Shown here: positions 14,837-22,912 of the stretch, piece by piece
Layout of the letters: every line of letters starts with the position of its first letter
Numbering within the stretch: the stretch's first letter is position 1
Assembly (NCBI GenBank): GCA_031263265.1
Contig: JAISGE010000197.1
Location: 1 to 23,143 of the forward strand
Origin: Treponema sp.
Lineage (GTDB): Bacteria; Spirochaetota; Spirochaetia; Treponematales; Breznakiellaceae
Length of the DNA stretch: 23,143 nt
Reading direction: 5' to 3'
The notes under the pieces: generated by a model
What the model saw: only the letters and a program-made list of their open reading frames with translations
Database searches by the model: none
Told to the model about the DNA's origin: nothing
Made by a program: the position numbers and the translations under genes

Positions 14837-14851
14837 GGGCGGTTTTTTTTT
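14828..14851 (+). terminator. Intrinsic terminator in the pyrB leader
   Basis: GCCGCC (14828-14833), loop TGAG, GGCGGT (14838-14843) forms a GC-rich 6-bp stem, followed by an unbroken run of nine T (14843-14851). It is upstream of pyrB and within 3 nt of its Shine-Dalgarno, so it can only make sense as a regulated terminator or as the end of an upstream transcript; no plus-strand gene precedes it for 1.4 kb. Confidence 0.85.
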
Positions 14852-14865
14852 ACGAGGAGGATTAC

Positions 14866-15789
14866 ATGTTTACGAAGCGGCATCTGGTAGAGCCTGGAGA
14901 CTTTACGATTGAAGAGATGGACAGGCTCTTTGATCTGGCTCAAAAGATCGAGCACGACCAGGGGTACCTGCGGGAATCCTGCAGGGGAACGATCTTGGCT
15001 ACCCTCTTTTTTGAACCTAGTACCCGAACCAGGCTTAGTTTTGAGTCGGCTATGTTGCGTCTGGGAGGAACGTGTCTGGGCTTTTCCGAACCAAGTTCCA
15101 GTTCTGTATCTAAAGGGGAGAGCCTGGCAGATACCATACGGGTGGTTTCCTGCTATGCGGACATCATCGTCATGCGGAACCCTAAAGAAGGGGCCGCGCT
15201 GTTGGCCTCTCGTTATGCTACGGTACCGGTGATCAATGCTGGAGACGGCGGCCACCATCACCCAACCCAGACCCTGACGGATCTCCTCACTATCCGGCAA
15301 CTCAAGGGTTCTATTGGGGGGCTTACGGTAGGATTCTGTGGGGACCTCAAGTTTGGCCGAACCGTCCATTCTTTGGCAAAGGCCCTTTCCCGCTATCCTG
15401 CGATTACCATGATATTCATCTCTCCTCAGGAATTAAGGGTTCCTTCTTATATTACCCAAGGGATTCTCGAAAGAGCAGGGATCCCCTATATTGAAACCCA
15501 TAGTCTTGAAAAGGTGATTGCCGAGTTGGATGTGCTGTATATGACCAGGGTACAGCGGGAGCGTTTCTTCAATGAAGAAGATTATATCCGCCTTAAAGAT
15601 AGTTATATCCTGAATCGAGAAAAAATGGACCATGCCCGGGACGAACTCATCATCCTCCATCCACTGCCCCGGGTGAATGAGATAGCACCGGAACTGGATG
15701 AGGATCCCCGGGCAAGCTACTTTAAACAGGCGAAATACGGTATGTATGTGAGAATGGCATTATTAGCCGCTATGTTAGGAACCTGTTAA
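14866..15789 (+). CDS. pyrB: Aspartate carbamoyltransferase, catalytic chain
   Basis: A 307-residue enzyme that joins carbamoyl phosphate and aspartate in the first committed step of pyrimidine synthesis. The carbamoyl phosphate motif FFEPSTRTRLSFE (48-60) is intact, the mobile-loop lysine is K83 in SVSKGESLADT, and GDGGHHHPTQTLTDL and ILHPLPRVNEI match ATCase signatures. The length equals that of the standard catalytic chain. GAGGAGG (14854-14860) is a strong SD, 5 nt before the ATG. No regulatory chain gene (pyrI) follows, as the next gene encodes an unrelated lipoprotein. Expression is probably set by the attenuator directly upstream. Confidence 0.96.
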   Translation: MFTKRHLVEPGDFTIEEMDRLFDLAQKIEHDQGYLRESCRGTILATLFFEPSTRTRLSFESAMLRLGGTCLGFSEPSSSSVSKGESLADTIRVVSCYADIIVMRNPKEGAALLASRYATVPVINAGDGGHHHPTQTLTDLLTIRQLKGSIGGLTVGFCGDLKFGRTVHSLAKALSRYPAITMIFISPQELRVPSYITQGILERAGIPYIETHSLEKVIAELDVLYMTRVQRERFFNEEDYIRLKDSYILNREKMDHARDELIILHPLPRVNEIAPELDEDPRASYFKQAKYGMYVRMALLAAMLGTC

Positions 15790-15823
15790 ATCAAATTGCC
15801 TCTTCACCCCCTTATTATAGGAT

Positions 15824-16639
15824 ATGGACATCCATCTCATGGGTCTTGGCTTCAAGCAAGCTAAGCCGGACTACCTGTTTACCTTAGGTTTGCTGTTTTT
15901 TTTCCTGAGCGCCTGTGAAAACGAACGATTCATGCCTGCATACCCGGTGGAATTTCCACCCCTGCCTCCGGCTTGGCAGGAGATCTTGGGGCCTCCCCAT
16001 TGGCAGATTACCTGGATAAGTCCTGAAGGAACCTGGGACACGGCAGAGACCCATCAGGAAGTCCTGGAGATCCGGTTATTATCAGAATGGACTACTCCGG
16101 TAATCGCCTATCCCTATTGGCCTGAACAAGGTGTTTTTCCTGATACTATGCGGCCTGGGGGCGGCTTGTTTCCCTTTGATTATAAAGACGACCGGATACG
16201 GCTGACGTGGCGGGGGGGCGTTGAAGCCCTGGTGTATCGGGAATTAGCAGCTCATGCTGAAGTACCTGCCAAGGGAACCCCCCGATTACCCCACTACTTT
16301 AACTGGCCCCGGTTTAGAGCTTTACTGGAAGGGCCAGATCTCCATGAAGAGGTGCAACAGGATCTCTGGTCTGCAGATTGGAAAGGGATATGCTTGAAGA
16401 TAGCCCAATCAGGGTTTGATCGACGCCGTATTGTGCCCCAGCCCTGGAAAGAGTTGCTTGTGCCGGTAAACTATGAAGGCCCCTGGATCGGCACATCCCC
16501 CTTTGGAAAACCGGTATATCAGGAACCAGGGCATATACTCCGTCTCCAGATTTCCAAGAACGGGGATACCTATGTTTCATCTGAAGGGCTCCTCCGCTGT
16601 ACCCAGGAGGCTTGGATGTGGCTGCCCTTCCGTGAATAG
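15824..16639 (+). CDS. Lipoprotein of unknown function
   Basis: A 271-residue protein with a signal peptide LFTLGLLFFFLSAC giving a lipobox LSAC (C31 from ATG 15824), so it should be membrane-anchored outside the cytoplasm. The mature part is rich in Trp and Pro (for example PAYPVEFPPLPPAWQEILG, YPYWPEQGVFPD). No recognised domain is visible. An alternative ATG at 15839 gives a more compact leader; neither has a strong SD. It starts 34 bp after pyrB with no terminator between, so read-through from pyrB is possible. It converges with the WecG-like gene at 16676. Confidence 0.7.
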   Translation: MDIHLMGLGFKQAKPDYLFTLGLLFFFLSACENERFMPAYPVEFPPLPPAWQEILGPPHWQITWISPEGTWDTAETHQEVLEIRLLSEWTTPVIAYPYWPEQGVFPDTMRPGGGLFPFDYKDDRIRLTWRGGVEALVYRELAAHAEVPAKGTPRLPHYFNWPRFRALLEGPDLHEEVQQDLWSADWKGICLKIAQSGFDRRRIVPQPWKELLVPVNYEGPWIGTSPFGKPVYQEPGHILRLQISKNGDTYVSSEGLLRCTQEAWMWLPFRE

Positions 16640-16675
16640 CCTGCTTTTTCTATAATATACCCGTTAGTGGGGAAA

Positions 16676-17443
16676 TTAATTTACCAAGCGGTACATCAGG
16701 AGGAGCATTTTATAATACAAATAGGGAAACACTTTAAATACCCAAAATGGTTTGTGCAAACAAAATCCTATCCACTCAAGGCCGTGATCAAAAGCATACT
16801 GGGATGGGTGCTTGCGTTGTTCTGCAAATATCTCGTACAGATCGCTGCACCACAGGCGAAGTCCCGGAGGAAGTTCGGTGTCATGCCGGGCGATCCACCG
16901 TTCTCCTCCTGCAACGCCTTTACCCACCAATAAGAGGGAAGGGGATGCTTTTCTGATAGCTTCAAGGAGATCTTTTTCATGAGCCTTCTTAAAGGAACCT
17001 GCATAACGGCCAACAATACGCAGGCGGGGAAACGTTTGACGGATGTTTTTTTCCGCTCTTCTGAGGGTTTTCAGCTTTCCTCCCAGCAGGTACAGGGATA
17101 ATTCCCGTTCTTCAAGACCGGCCAGGAGTCTAACGACAAAATGAAAGGGCATATACCGGGATACCTGCTTGCCGCTTACAAACCGGATCCCTCCCACAAG
17201 ACTTTTTGCTATGGGAATCACCAAGGAAGCACTGAGCACATAGGATCGGTATTCTTTGTTTCTTCGTGCCCGCAGGAGATCCCCCAGGGAAAGCAAGACG
17301 ATATTTTTACCTCCCCCGCTGTCTAACAAGGGATGAATAATATCGGGGAGGTGGTCTAGTTCAATTATATCCAGGGGAACCTTTAATAAGTTTACCCGTT
17401 CTCGTATTTCCCCCGGTTCTACTATAGGATTCTCAGTATCCAC
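16676..17443 (-). CDS. WecG/TagA/CpsF-like glycosyltransferase family protein
   Basis: A 255-residue protein with the layout of GT26 enzymes, which transfer N-acetylmannosamine(uronic acid) to lipid-linked sugars in surface polymer synthesis. Family-like segments are VPLDIIELDHL near the N-terminus, LYLLGGKLKTLRRAEKNIRQTFPRLRIVGRYAG in the middle, and LLLVGKGVAGGERWIARH, equivalent to the usual GxGxPxQExWI motif. The region that normally reads ADGxGVV reads IPIAKSLVGGIRFV, so the conserved aspartate appears absent. The C-terminal tail is hydrophobic and aromatic (FKVFPYLYYKMLLLMYRL), fitting membrane attachment. The start is GTG at 17443 with GGAG 8 nt upstream. It lies 67 bp downstream of the CtpA-type protease gene in the same direction. 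Family call is fair; activity uncertain. Confidence 0.68.
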   Translation of the reverse strand: MDTENPIVEPGEIRERVNLLKVPLDIIELDHLPDIIHPLLDSGGGKNIVLLSLGDLLRARRNKEYRSYVLSASLVIPIAKSLVGGIRFVSGKQVSRYMPFHFVVRLLAGLEERELSLYLLGGKLKTLRRAEKNIRQTFPRLRIVGRYAGSFKKAHEKDLLEAIRKASPSLLLVGKGVAGGERWIARHDTELPPGLRLWCSDLYEIFAEQRKHPSQYAFDHGLEWIGFCLHKPFWVFKVFPYLYYKMLLLMYRLVN

Positions 17444-17510
17444 AGTGTGCGCTCCAAAAGTATGTTAGCTCCAATGATCGGACTCGCAGCATAGGAAATC
17501 CCATAGGCTT

Positions 17511-19028
17511 CTAGGATGCTAGGGGAATATCTTCTAAGATTGCCTCTTCCTGTAATACTTTGAGGGTCTTGGTAGTCTGCATTAAGACCCCATAGGTTCC
17601 CCCTTGCAGGATTTTCACTGCTTCCTGAAGCTGCACATCGTATTCTAAATCATATACCGGCGCTTGGGTGGTTCGGTGCTGCTCGTTTCTGATAAGCCGA
17701 CGGAGCAACCCGGTATCCAGGTGATATTCTTGGGTAAGCACCCGGGCAAAGGCAGCTATCTCTACGCTGGTAGCTTGAGGATTGGCTTTAATGAAAGCAG
17801 GTATCCGGTTCGCCGAGATGAGGGCGGTCAGTTGTTCCGCATCTGCCTCGGTAAATTCCGGGAACTTTACCTCTAAATCAGGAGGTATGCCGATCTTATC
17901 AATGTTTACCTCACTGGGGGTATAATACCGGGCAGTGGTGATCTTGAACCCTGCCTTATCCAAGGGATACACCTGCTGTACCGACCCTTTTCCAAAAGAC
18001 TTCTCCCCCACCAAGTAAGCCCGGCCCCGGTCTTTCAAGGCTCCAGCCACGATTTCCGAAGCCGATGCAGAACCCCGGTTGATAAGCACGATAACCGGTA
18101 TATCCTGGGGAACCAGGGTTTGCTTTCGAGCGTTAAAGACGGTATTTTCCGAGGGAATCCGGGACTTGGTGCTGACCACCACCCCTTCATCAAGGAACAG
18201 ATCGCTGATACCTACCGCGGATTGCAGGAGTCCGCCGTAGTTATTACGCAGATCCAGGATGATGCCCCGGTAATTATGGGCCTTAAACGATTCTATGGCC
18301 TCTTTTGCCCGGTCTAGGGTTCGGGGGGTAAAGGTGAGGAGCTTCAAGTACCCCACATCCTGGATCATAGCGTATTTGGTGGTAGGCACCTCAACAAGCG
18401 CCCGGATCAAGGTAACCGGGAATTCAAACTTTTCGTTCCGGCGGATGAGGAGCTTGACTTCCTTCCCAGGTTCCCCGCGCAGACGGGCAAGCACATCATC
18501 CATGCTCAAGCCATCGGTGGGTTCCCCGTTTATCTCGATAATCAAATCCCCCGGATTGATCCCGGCCCGCCAACCAGGGGTATCCTCAATAGGAGCAGCC
18601 ACTTCTACATAGGGCGGTTTACCATCGGTCCCTCGTTCCGGCTTGGAAATATAAAGCCCCACCCCGCCAAAATTGCCTTGGGTGGTTTCGTTCAAGTCCA
18701 TCATTTCCTTTTCCGCAAGAAAGGTAGAATAGGGATCCCCCAAGGCGTTAAACATACCCTTCATGGCCCCTTCATAGAGGATCTTGGGATCCACATCCTC
18801 TACATAATGCTTTTGTATAAAATCAAAAACATTCTGCATAATCGAAGTATAACGCCACGTCTGGGGATTCGTATCTCTTCCCTGGGCTTCAGCCCGGGGT
18901 ACCGACGCAAGGGTAAACATCCCGCATAAAATAACCGTTGCCCCTATCCACAGCAGGGATAAGGACAATTTCTTGTGAAGGGGATGTCGGGGATTAGGAA
19001 CTAGGTGCTGGTGTATCGTTTCATTCAT
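17511..19028 (-). CDS. C-terminal processing protease (S41 family, CtpA-like)
   Basis: A 505-residue exported serine protease. An N-terminal membrane-spanning signal (residues 20-48, ending PRAEAQ) is followed by a helical region with GDPYSTFL. A PDZ domain comes next at about 120-200 (GGVGLYIS, AGINPGDLIIEINGEP), then the S41 core. The Ser-Lys dyad is visible as S322 in GSASASEIVAGAL and K347 in SFGKGSVQ, spaced 25 residues apart as in CtpB. A C-terminal domain of about 110 residues follows. Such enzymes trim or degrade periplasmic and envelope proteins. ATG 19028 is preceded by GAGGAG about 11 nt upstream and by a good promoter. Confidence 0.92.
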   Translation of the reverse strand: MNETIHQHLVPNPRHPLHKKLSLSLLWIGATVILCGMFTLASVPRAEAQGRDTNPQTWRYTSIMQNVFDFIQKHYVEDVDPKILYEGAMKGMFNALGDPYSTFLAEKEMMDLNETTQGNFGGVGLYISKPERGTDGKPPYVEVAAPIEDTPGWRAGINPGDLIIEINGEPTDGLSMDDVLARLRGEPGKEVKLLIRRNEKFEFPVTLIRALVEVPTTKYAMIQDVGYLKLLTFTPRTLDRAKEAIESFKAHNYRGIILDLRNNYGGLLQSAVGISDLFLDEGVVVSTKSRIPSENTVFNARKQTLVPQDIPVIVLINRGSASASEIVAGALKDRGRAYLVGEKSFGKGSVQQVYPLDKAGFKITTARYYTPSEVNIDKIGIPPDLEVKFPEFTEADAEQLTALISANRIPAFIKANPQATSVEIAAFARVLTQEYHLDTGLLRRLIRNEQHRTTQAPVYDLEYDVQLQEAVKILQGGTYGVLMQTTKTLKVLQEEAILEDIPLAS

Positions 19029-19048
19029 AGTTTTATATACTCCTCTTT

Positions 19049-19078
19049 ATTATATACTAAAGCAGGACTCTTTGTCAG
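19049..19078 (-). promoter_or_regulatory. Promoter of the S41 protease gene
   Basis: On the minus strand, CTGACA (19078-19073), 18 bp, TATAAT (19054-19049). The predicted start site near 19042 leaves a very short leader of about 14 nt, with the SD near its 5' end. Confidence 0.65.
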
Positions 19079-19146
19079 ATGTATGATATTACCAGCATTT
19101 CTCAAATAATTCAAGGTCTTTTTCCTTAAATTCTCATAAGGCGTAC

Positions 19147-20292
19147 TCAAGCATGCCCTTTCAAGACCGGTATAGCAGCCTCGGTGCGTTCGATACATCC
19201 AGGGAAATCTTCTGGTTGTAATAATACCGCCTCTCCGTCCATCTGGGCAAGGATGGGATACATACCCTGGAATGTTACCCGATGCGCGGTAAACAGGGTG
19301 GATTCCGGTTTATCACTATGTCCACCCGTCGTAAACAGTCCTTTTAAACGCAGCTTTCTAAACAGAGCCATCTGCTTTACCGCACAAACATTCCGATCAT
19401 CCGGGAGTATCCATTTATGAGAACCGTAAGTACGCCTTCCGCTCACCCCCACCGCAAGAAGCAGTATACGTTCTTGCAGCATGTTGAGGGTGTTCCCTGC
19501 TTCGTCAAAGGCCCTGAGCTCCATAGGGCCAACTCGGTAGAGGCGATCATAAAAAAGTGCGGCCATATCCACCCATAGTTTATAGGAATCCCCGGGTAGG
19601 AACCGCTTCATCTTGTTGGTCATGTGGGTAACAAAGGCATCAAGCCCTATGGAAAGGATATTAAACGCGTAGAACGGCCCCTTACCCGTGGCAGTGGTAA
19701 GGCGTAAGGCCCTGGCCATTTCAATCTTCGAGGGATCTATCAGGAGATCCAGGGCCTTGTCCAAGTCCCACGCATCAGCCCCATCGTTCCCGGTTCCCAT
19801 AGGAAGCCTAAGAACCACGAAGCGTGAACGGAGCTCAGGAGGAGCGGTATACACGGCCATGAGGACTTCCCGGCTGGTCCCATCTCCACCGGCAGTAATG
19901 ATCAAGTGCAAGGGGACATCCCCAGCAAGCCCAGGGGTTTCACCGTGAATACCGGCGATGAGGGCTTCGGTGATCTTACCCGCATGACCCGGTCCATTCG
20001 TGGGAATAAGTCCCCACTGCTCCCCGGCTCCTTTTCCAAGAACCATTGCCTGGCTAGAAGGGCCGGCATTAACGCGGCGAGGATTACGCCGTGCTTTTGC
20101 TTCGCTGCTTTTCAAGTGTGCGTGATGCCGCTTCCACCGGGCAGGAATGATAAACCCTCCTGCATGAAGATTGGCGATAATGGTCCATTTCAAGGGCCGC
20201 TCCGGGCTAAGCAGGGTATGCATACAGATCTCCCCCATACACGCGGCAAAGACGGCAATTTCTTTAAACATGCGAGGATCCTTATGGTTCAT
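19147..20292 (-). CDS. Diacylglycerol-kinase-family lipid kinase
   Basis: A 381-residue protein of the DAGK/YegS/sphingosine kinase family, which phosphorylates lipid alcohols with ATP. The catalytic signature ITAGGDGTSREVL (132-144) and LPMGTGNDGA (163-172) are intact, NILSIGLDAFV fits the following conserved block, and AQMDGEAV corresponds to the C-terminal DGE motif. It has about 35 extra residues before the kinase fold begins at KWTIIANLHAGG, plus a basic, low-complexity insert near 52-75 (RWKRHHAHLKSSEAKARRNPRR). The ATG at 20292 has AAGG 8 nt upstream; ATG 20271 has AAGGAT at similar spacing and is equally likely. The exact lipid substrate cannot be told. It is downstream of nothing obvious; 118 bp separate it from the protease promoter region. 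Confidence 0.82.
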   Translation of the reverse strand: MNHKDPRMFKEIAVFAACMGEICMHTLLSPERPLKWTIIANLHAGGFIIPARWKRHHAHLKSSEAKARRNPRRVNAGPSSQAMVLGKGAGEQWGLIPTNGPGHAGKITEALIAGIHGETPGLAGDVPLHLIITAGGDGTSREVLMAVYTAPPELRSRFVVLRLPMGTGNDGADAWDLDKALDLLIDPSKIEMARALRLTTATGKGPFYAFNILSIGLDAFVTHMTNKMKRFLPGDSYKLWVDMAALFYDRLYRVGPMELRAFDEAGNTLNMLQERILLLAVGVSGRRTYGSHKWILPDDRNVCAVKQMALFRKLRLKGLFTTGGHSDKPESTLFTAHRVTFQGMYPILAQMDGEAVLLQPEDFPGCIERTEAAIPVLKGHA

Positions 20293-20407
20293 GTACTAAA
20301 CCTTACATGAATCATCCCACGGGTCAAGAAGAGGAGAGCGAAAGCTGTGGAGTCTTTGATAAAGAGCGTAATAAAGAGGGATCCTGCATGTACTGATGCA
20401 TCATCCC

Positions 20408-21160
20408 CTACAAAACGCTTTGTAAAAACTGCCGGGTTCGGTTATGCCTTGGATTACTGAACAGAACACTAGGAGGCCCACTTTCAAGAATGGCTCCTTC
20501 AAACATGAAGACCACCTGATCCGCAACTTCCCGGGCAAAGCCCATCTCATGGGTTACAACCAACATGGTCATGCCCGCAAGGGCAAGTCCTTTCATAACC
20601 GTGAGCACCTCCCCGACTAATTCGGGATCCAGCGCAGAAGTAGGCTCGTCAAAGAGCATGATCTTAGGCTCCATAGCCAAGGCCCGGGCAATAGCCACCC
20701 GCTGCTGCTGTCCACCGGACAACTGAGCAGGATAGGCAGAGGTCTTATCACTCAGACCCACCCGTTCAAGTAAGGCTGTGGCTTTATCCCGGGCTTCTTT
20801 CACCGCTACTTTCCGTACATGAACTGGAGCCAGCATCACGTTTTCAAGGACCGTCTTATGGGGAAAGAGGTTGAACCGCTGAAATACCATGCCTACCTCA
20901 AGGAGCGCGGTGTTCCGTTCATGGAGGGGCATTTTCACCCGGTTCACCCCATCCTCGCAATCAAAGAGCAAGGTGTCCGCAATATAGATCTTACCCTGGT
21001 CTATCTTCTCCAAGCGATTGAGGGAACGAAGATAAGTGGACTTCCCTGCGCCCGAAGGGCCGATGATACATACCACTTCCTGCTGGGCTACCTCAAGGGA
21101 AACTGCTTTGAGGACCTGCACCTCCCCGAAGGCCTTGCTTACCCCCACGGTCTTGATCAT
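20408..21160 (-). CDS. Polar amino acid ABC transporter, ATP-binding protein
   Basis: A 250-residue ATPase of the GlnQ/HisP type that powers amino acid uptake. Walker A is GPSGAGKST (34-42), the signature is LSGGQQQRVAIARAL, Walker B is IMLFDEPTSALDP, and the switch histidine is in VVTHEMGFAREVADQVVFM, a sequence typical of polar amino acid importers. GAGGAGG lies 8 nt before the ATG. It is the last gene of the operon after the binding protein and permease. It has about 15 more residues than usual after the Walker A helix (LLFDCEDGVNRVKMPLHERN), which is tolerated in this family. Confidence 0.93.
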   Translation of the reverse strand: MIKTVGVSKAFGEVQVLKAVSLEVAQQEVVCIIGPSGAGKSTYLRSLNRLEKIDQGKIYIADTLLFDCEDGVNRVKMPLHERNTALLEVGMVFQRFNLFPHKTVLENVMLAPVHVRKVAVKEARDKATALLERVGLSDKTSAYPAQLSGGQQQRVAIARALAMEPKIMLFDEPTSALDPELVGEVLTVMKGLALAGMTMLVVTHEMGFAREVADQVVFMFEGAILESGPPSVLFSNPRHNRTRQFLQSVL

Positions 21161-21199
21161 GTTATATTCCTCCTCTGATGTTACTGGTTATAGGTCTTG

Positions 21200-21859
21200 C
21201 TATTCATACACCGAATACTTCTTTTCCAACTTATGAAACCCGAAGGTAAACACGGCGGTGATAAGCAGGTAGAGGACCATAGCCGGGATGTACACCAAAG
21301 CCGAAGCAGTGGAAGAAGAAATGGAACGGGTAACCTTGGTGATATCCGATAGGGCGATGATCGAAACCAGGGATGCATCCTTTAAAACCATGATAAACTC
21401 ATTCCCTACAGGCGGGATGAGCCGCCGTATAGACTGGGGTACAATAACCAGGCGCATGGTCTGAGGGTATGACATGCCCAAGGCCCGGGCAGCTTCAAAT
21501 TGGCCTTTATCAATGCTCTGTATGGCCGCCCGGATAATCTCCGCACAATAGGCCGCGGAATTAAGCCCAAAGGCAATAAAAGCCGCGATGAAGCGGTTGT
21601 TGATGGTTAAAAGCGGGGTGATTTCCGGGAGACCATAATAAATGAAGTAGAGCTGCATGAGTAACGGGGTTCCCCGGAAAAAGAACACGTAAGCCTTGCA
21701 GCAGCGGTTAATGATCCGGTTTTTTGACATTTCCCCAAGGGCAAGGAATAAACTCCCCACAAGCCCTGCGGAAACCGCCAGTAAGGTGAGCAGGATGGTG
21801 ATCCGTGCGCCGTCTAAAAGTGGAGGAATCCACGTAATAATTTTTTGTAAAGGACTCAT
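21200..21859 (-). CDS. Polar amino acid ABC transporter, permease
   Basis: A 219-residue inner membrane protein of the HisM/GlnP family with about five membrane helices, beginning at ARITILLTLLAVSAGLVGSLFLAL. VFFFRGTPLLMQLYFIYYGLP is the family's N-terminal signature. The coupling helix that contacts the ATPase is EAARALGMSYPQTMRLVIVPQSIRRLIPP, with the EAA motif. AAGGAG is 11 nt before the ATG at 21859. One permease gene is present, so a homodimer is likely. Confidence 0.93.
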   Translation of the reverse strand: MSPLQKIITWIPPLLDGARITILLTLLAVSAGLVGSLFLALGEMSKNRIINRCCKAYVFFFRGTPLLMQLYFIYYGLPEITPLLTINNRFIAAFIAFGLNSAAYCAEIIRAAIQSIDKGQFEAARALGMSYPQTMRLVIVPQSIRRLIPPVGNEFIMVLKDASLVSIIALSDITKVTRSISSSTASALVYIPAMVLYLLITAVFTFGFHKLEKKYSVYE

Positions 21860-21951
21860 ACCTGTTTTAGCTCCTTTCCGTATCTCAGGTTGTCATTGAG
21901 CTTGTTTATAGACCAGCTTTGCCTGCGATTCACCACCCAACCCTCCTTATG

Positions 21952-22767
21952 TCAGTTCCGTGCCGAGGATACCATATCCATTTTGAAGATATCCTGAGAG
22001 ATTTTCAGCATAACGCCCTCTGCAAAGAGTTCATCCAAGGCCTTGTCTAAAGCCACGGTGAGGGCATCGTTGCCTTTTTTTAAACAAATGCCGAATCTTT
22101 CATCTGCCACCCCTTGCCAGACAATTTCAAAGGGACTGTCCGGACCTGCGACGTAATCAAAGGCCACAAGACTATCACAGACCACCACATCGACTCGGTG
22201 ATTCCGCAGTTCATCAAAACAGTTGAGCACCTTATCGTATTCATAGGCGGTGAATGAGACGCCCTTTCCCGCCAAGCCGGTCATGTAAATATCCGAGGTA
22301 GTCTCCGCTTGATAGGCAACCCCCAGACCCTGGATTTCTTCAGGATTCCGGGCTGTTATAGGAGATCCTTTCAAGAGCACCATAGCCTGGGTATTTCCGA
22401 TGTAGGGCTTAGTAAAGTTGTGCATTGCCAGCCGCTCTTCGGTGATGGTTACTGCAGACATGACGATATCGTACTTACCGGTGTTCACCCCGGCGAAGAT
22501 ACCGTCCCAGGCAGTATCCACGAACTTGGCTTTAAGCCCTAATTTGCCTGCCAGGGCAGTGGCCACTTGGACATCAAAGCCAATGGGGGTCTTGCCGTCG
22601 ATATCGAAGTATTCCATAGGAGGATAGCCGATTTCCATCCCCACCGAGAGTACCCCTTGTTCAAGGGTTAAGCCCCCAGATTCCTGCTGCTTGGAACCAC
22701 CGGCAAACACCCCGCCAATCACGAGCAGCCCCCAGGCTGCCATAAGGACCATTTTTGGTCGTTTCAT
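21952..22767 (-). CDS. Polar amino acid ABC transporter, substrate-binding protein
   Basis: A 271-residue periplasmic binding protein of the SBP_bac_3 family. The signal peptide MKRPKMVLMAAWGLLVIGGV ends near FAGGSKQQ, a leader style common in spirochaetes, and has no lipobox cysteine. The mature protein shows LSVGMEIGYPPMEYFD, GFDVQVATALAGKLGL, WDGIFAGVNTGKYDIVMSAVTITEERL and RFGICLKKGNDAL, all classic for amino acid binding proteins. The DIVMSAVTITEER segment usually includes the Arg that binds the substrate carboxylate; here it would be R near EERL, fitting an amino acid ligand of unknown side chain. ATG 22767 is chosen because GGAGG lies 8 nt upstream; the frame is open to 22845 without an SD and lacks a signal there. 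It heads the operon. Confidence 0.92.
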   Translation of the reverse strand: MKRPKMVLMAAWGLLVIGGVFAGGSKQQESGGLTLEQGVLSVGMEIGYPPMEYFDIDGKTPIGFDVQVATALAGKLGLKAKFVDTAWDGIFAGVNTGKYDIVMSAVTITEERLAMHNFTKPYIGNTQAMVLLKGSPITARNPEEIQGLGVAYQAETTSDIYMTGLAGKGVSFTAYEYDKVLNCFDELRNHRVDVVVCDSLVAFDYVAGPDSPFEIVWQGVADERFGICLKKGNDALTVALDKALDELFAEGVMLKISQDIFKMDMVSSARN

Positions 22768-22801
22768 AGTTTTTTCCTCCTGGTTATCCTCTAGGACTTT
22801 A

Positions 22802-22817
22802 TGAGGCTTTAGCCTCA
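22802..22817. promoter_or_regulatory. Perfect palindrome in the leader of the amino acid ABC operon
   Basis: TGAGGCT (22802-22808), TT, AGCCTCA (22811-22817). It lies about 60-75 nt downstream of the predicted transcription start and 35 nt upstream of the binding protein start codon. It could be a repressor operator or an RNA hairpin; the 2-nt centre makes a DNA site more likely. Confidence 0.45.
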
Positions 22818-22882
22818 ATACCGTATAATCTTGCAAATTCCCCAAGATCCTAAGACAACCGTTTCTCCAGTATGATTTAAGG

Positions 22883-22912
22883 AGTATACCACGCTATCTT
22901 TTTTTCTGTCAA
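22883..22912 (-). promoter_or_regulatory. Promoter of the amino acid ABC operon
   Basis: On the minus strand, TTGACA (22912-22907), 18 bp, TATACT (22888-22883) preceded by TGG, an extended -10. It is close to a consensus promoter and drives the binding protein, permease and ATPase genes with a leader of about 110 nt. Confidence 0.75.

Larger units (their letters stand above)
14761..14851 (+). promoter_or_regulatory. Candidate pyrB transcription attenuator
   Basis: The leader holds, in order: a hairpin TTCCTG (14761-14766) with CAGGAA (14779-14784); an SD (GGAAAGGAAG, 14781-14790) partly inside that hairpin; a 14-codon leader ORF; a T-rich stretch (14795-14824); and an intrinsic terminator just before the pyrB SD. 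This order matches the known E. coli pyrBI arrangement. There, low UTP slows polymerase in a U-rich leader, a closely following ribosome disrupts the terminator, and pyrB is transcribed. That the same mechanism acts here is inference. Confidence 0.65.

Noticed and set aside
14809..15369. 186-residue minus-strand frame opposite pyrB
   Set aside because: It is antisense to the carbamoyl phosphate-binding region of pyrB and runs through the terminator; no motif or SD.
15790..16639. Gene after pyrB as the ATCase regulatory chain (pyrI)
   Set aside because: The product has a lipoprotein signal and no zinc-binding cysteine cluster, so it is not PyrI.
19684..19948. Plus-strand frame inside the lipid kinase gene
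   Set aside because: It is antisense to the conserved GGDGT and GTGND motifs and has no independent support.
22768..22845. 26-residue N-terminal extension of the binding protein
   Set aside because: It has no SD and would put the signal peptide internally; ATG 22767 has GGAGG at good spacing and an immediate signal peptide.
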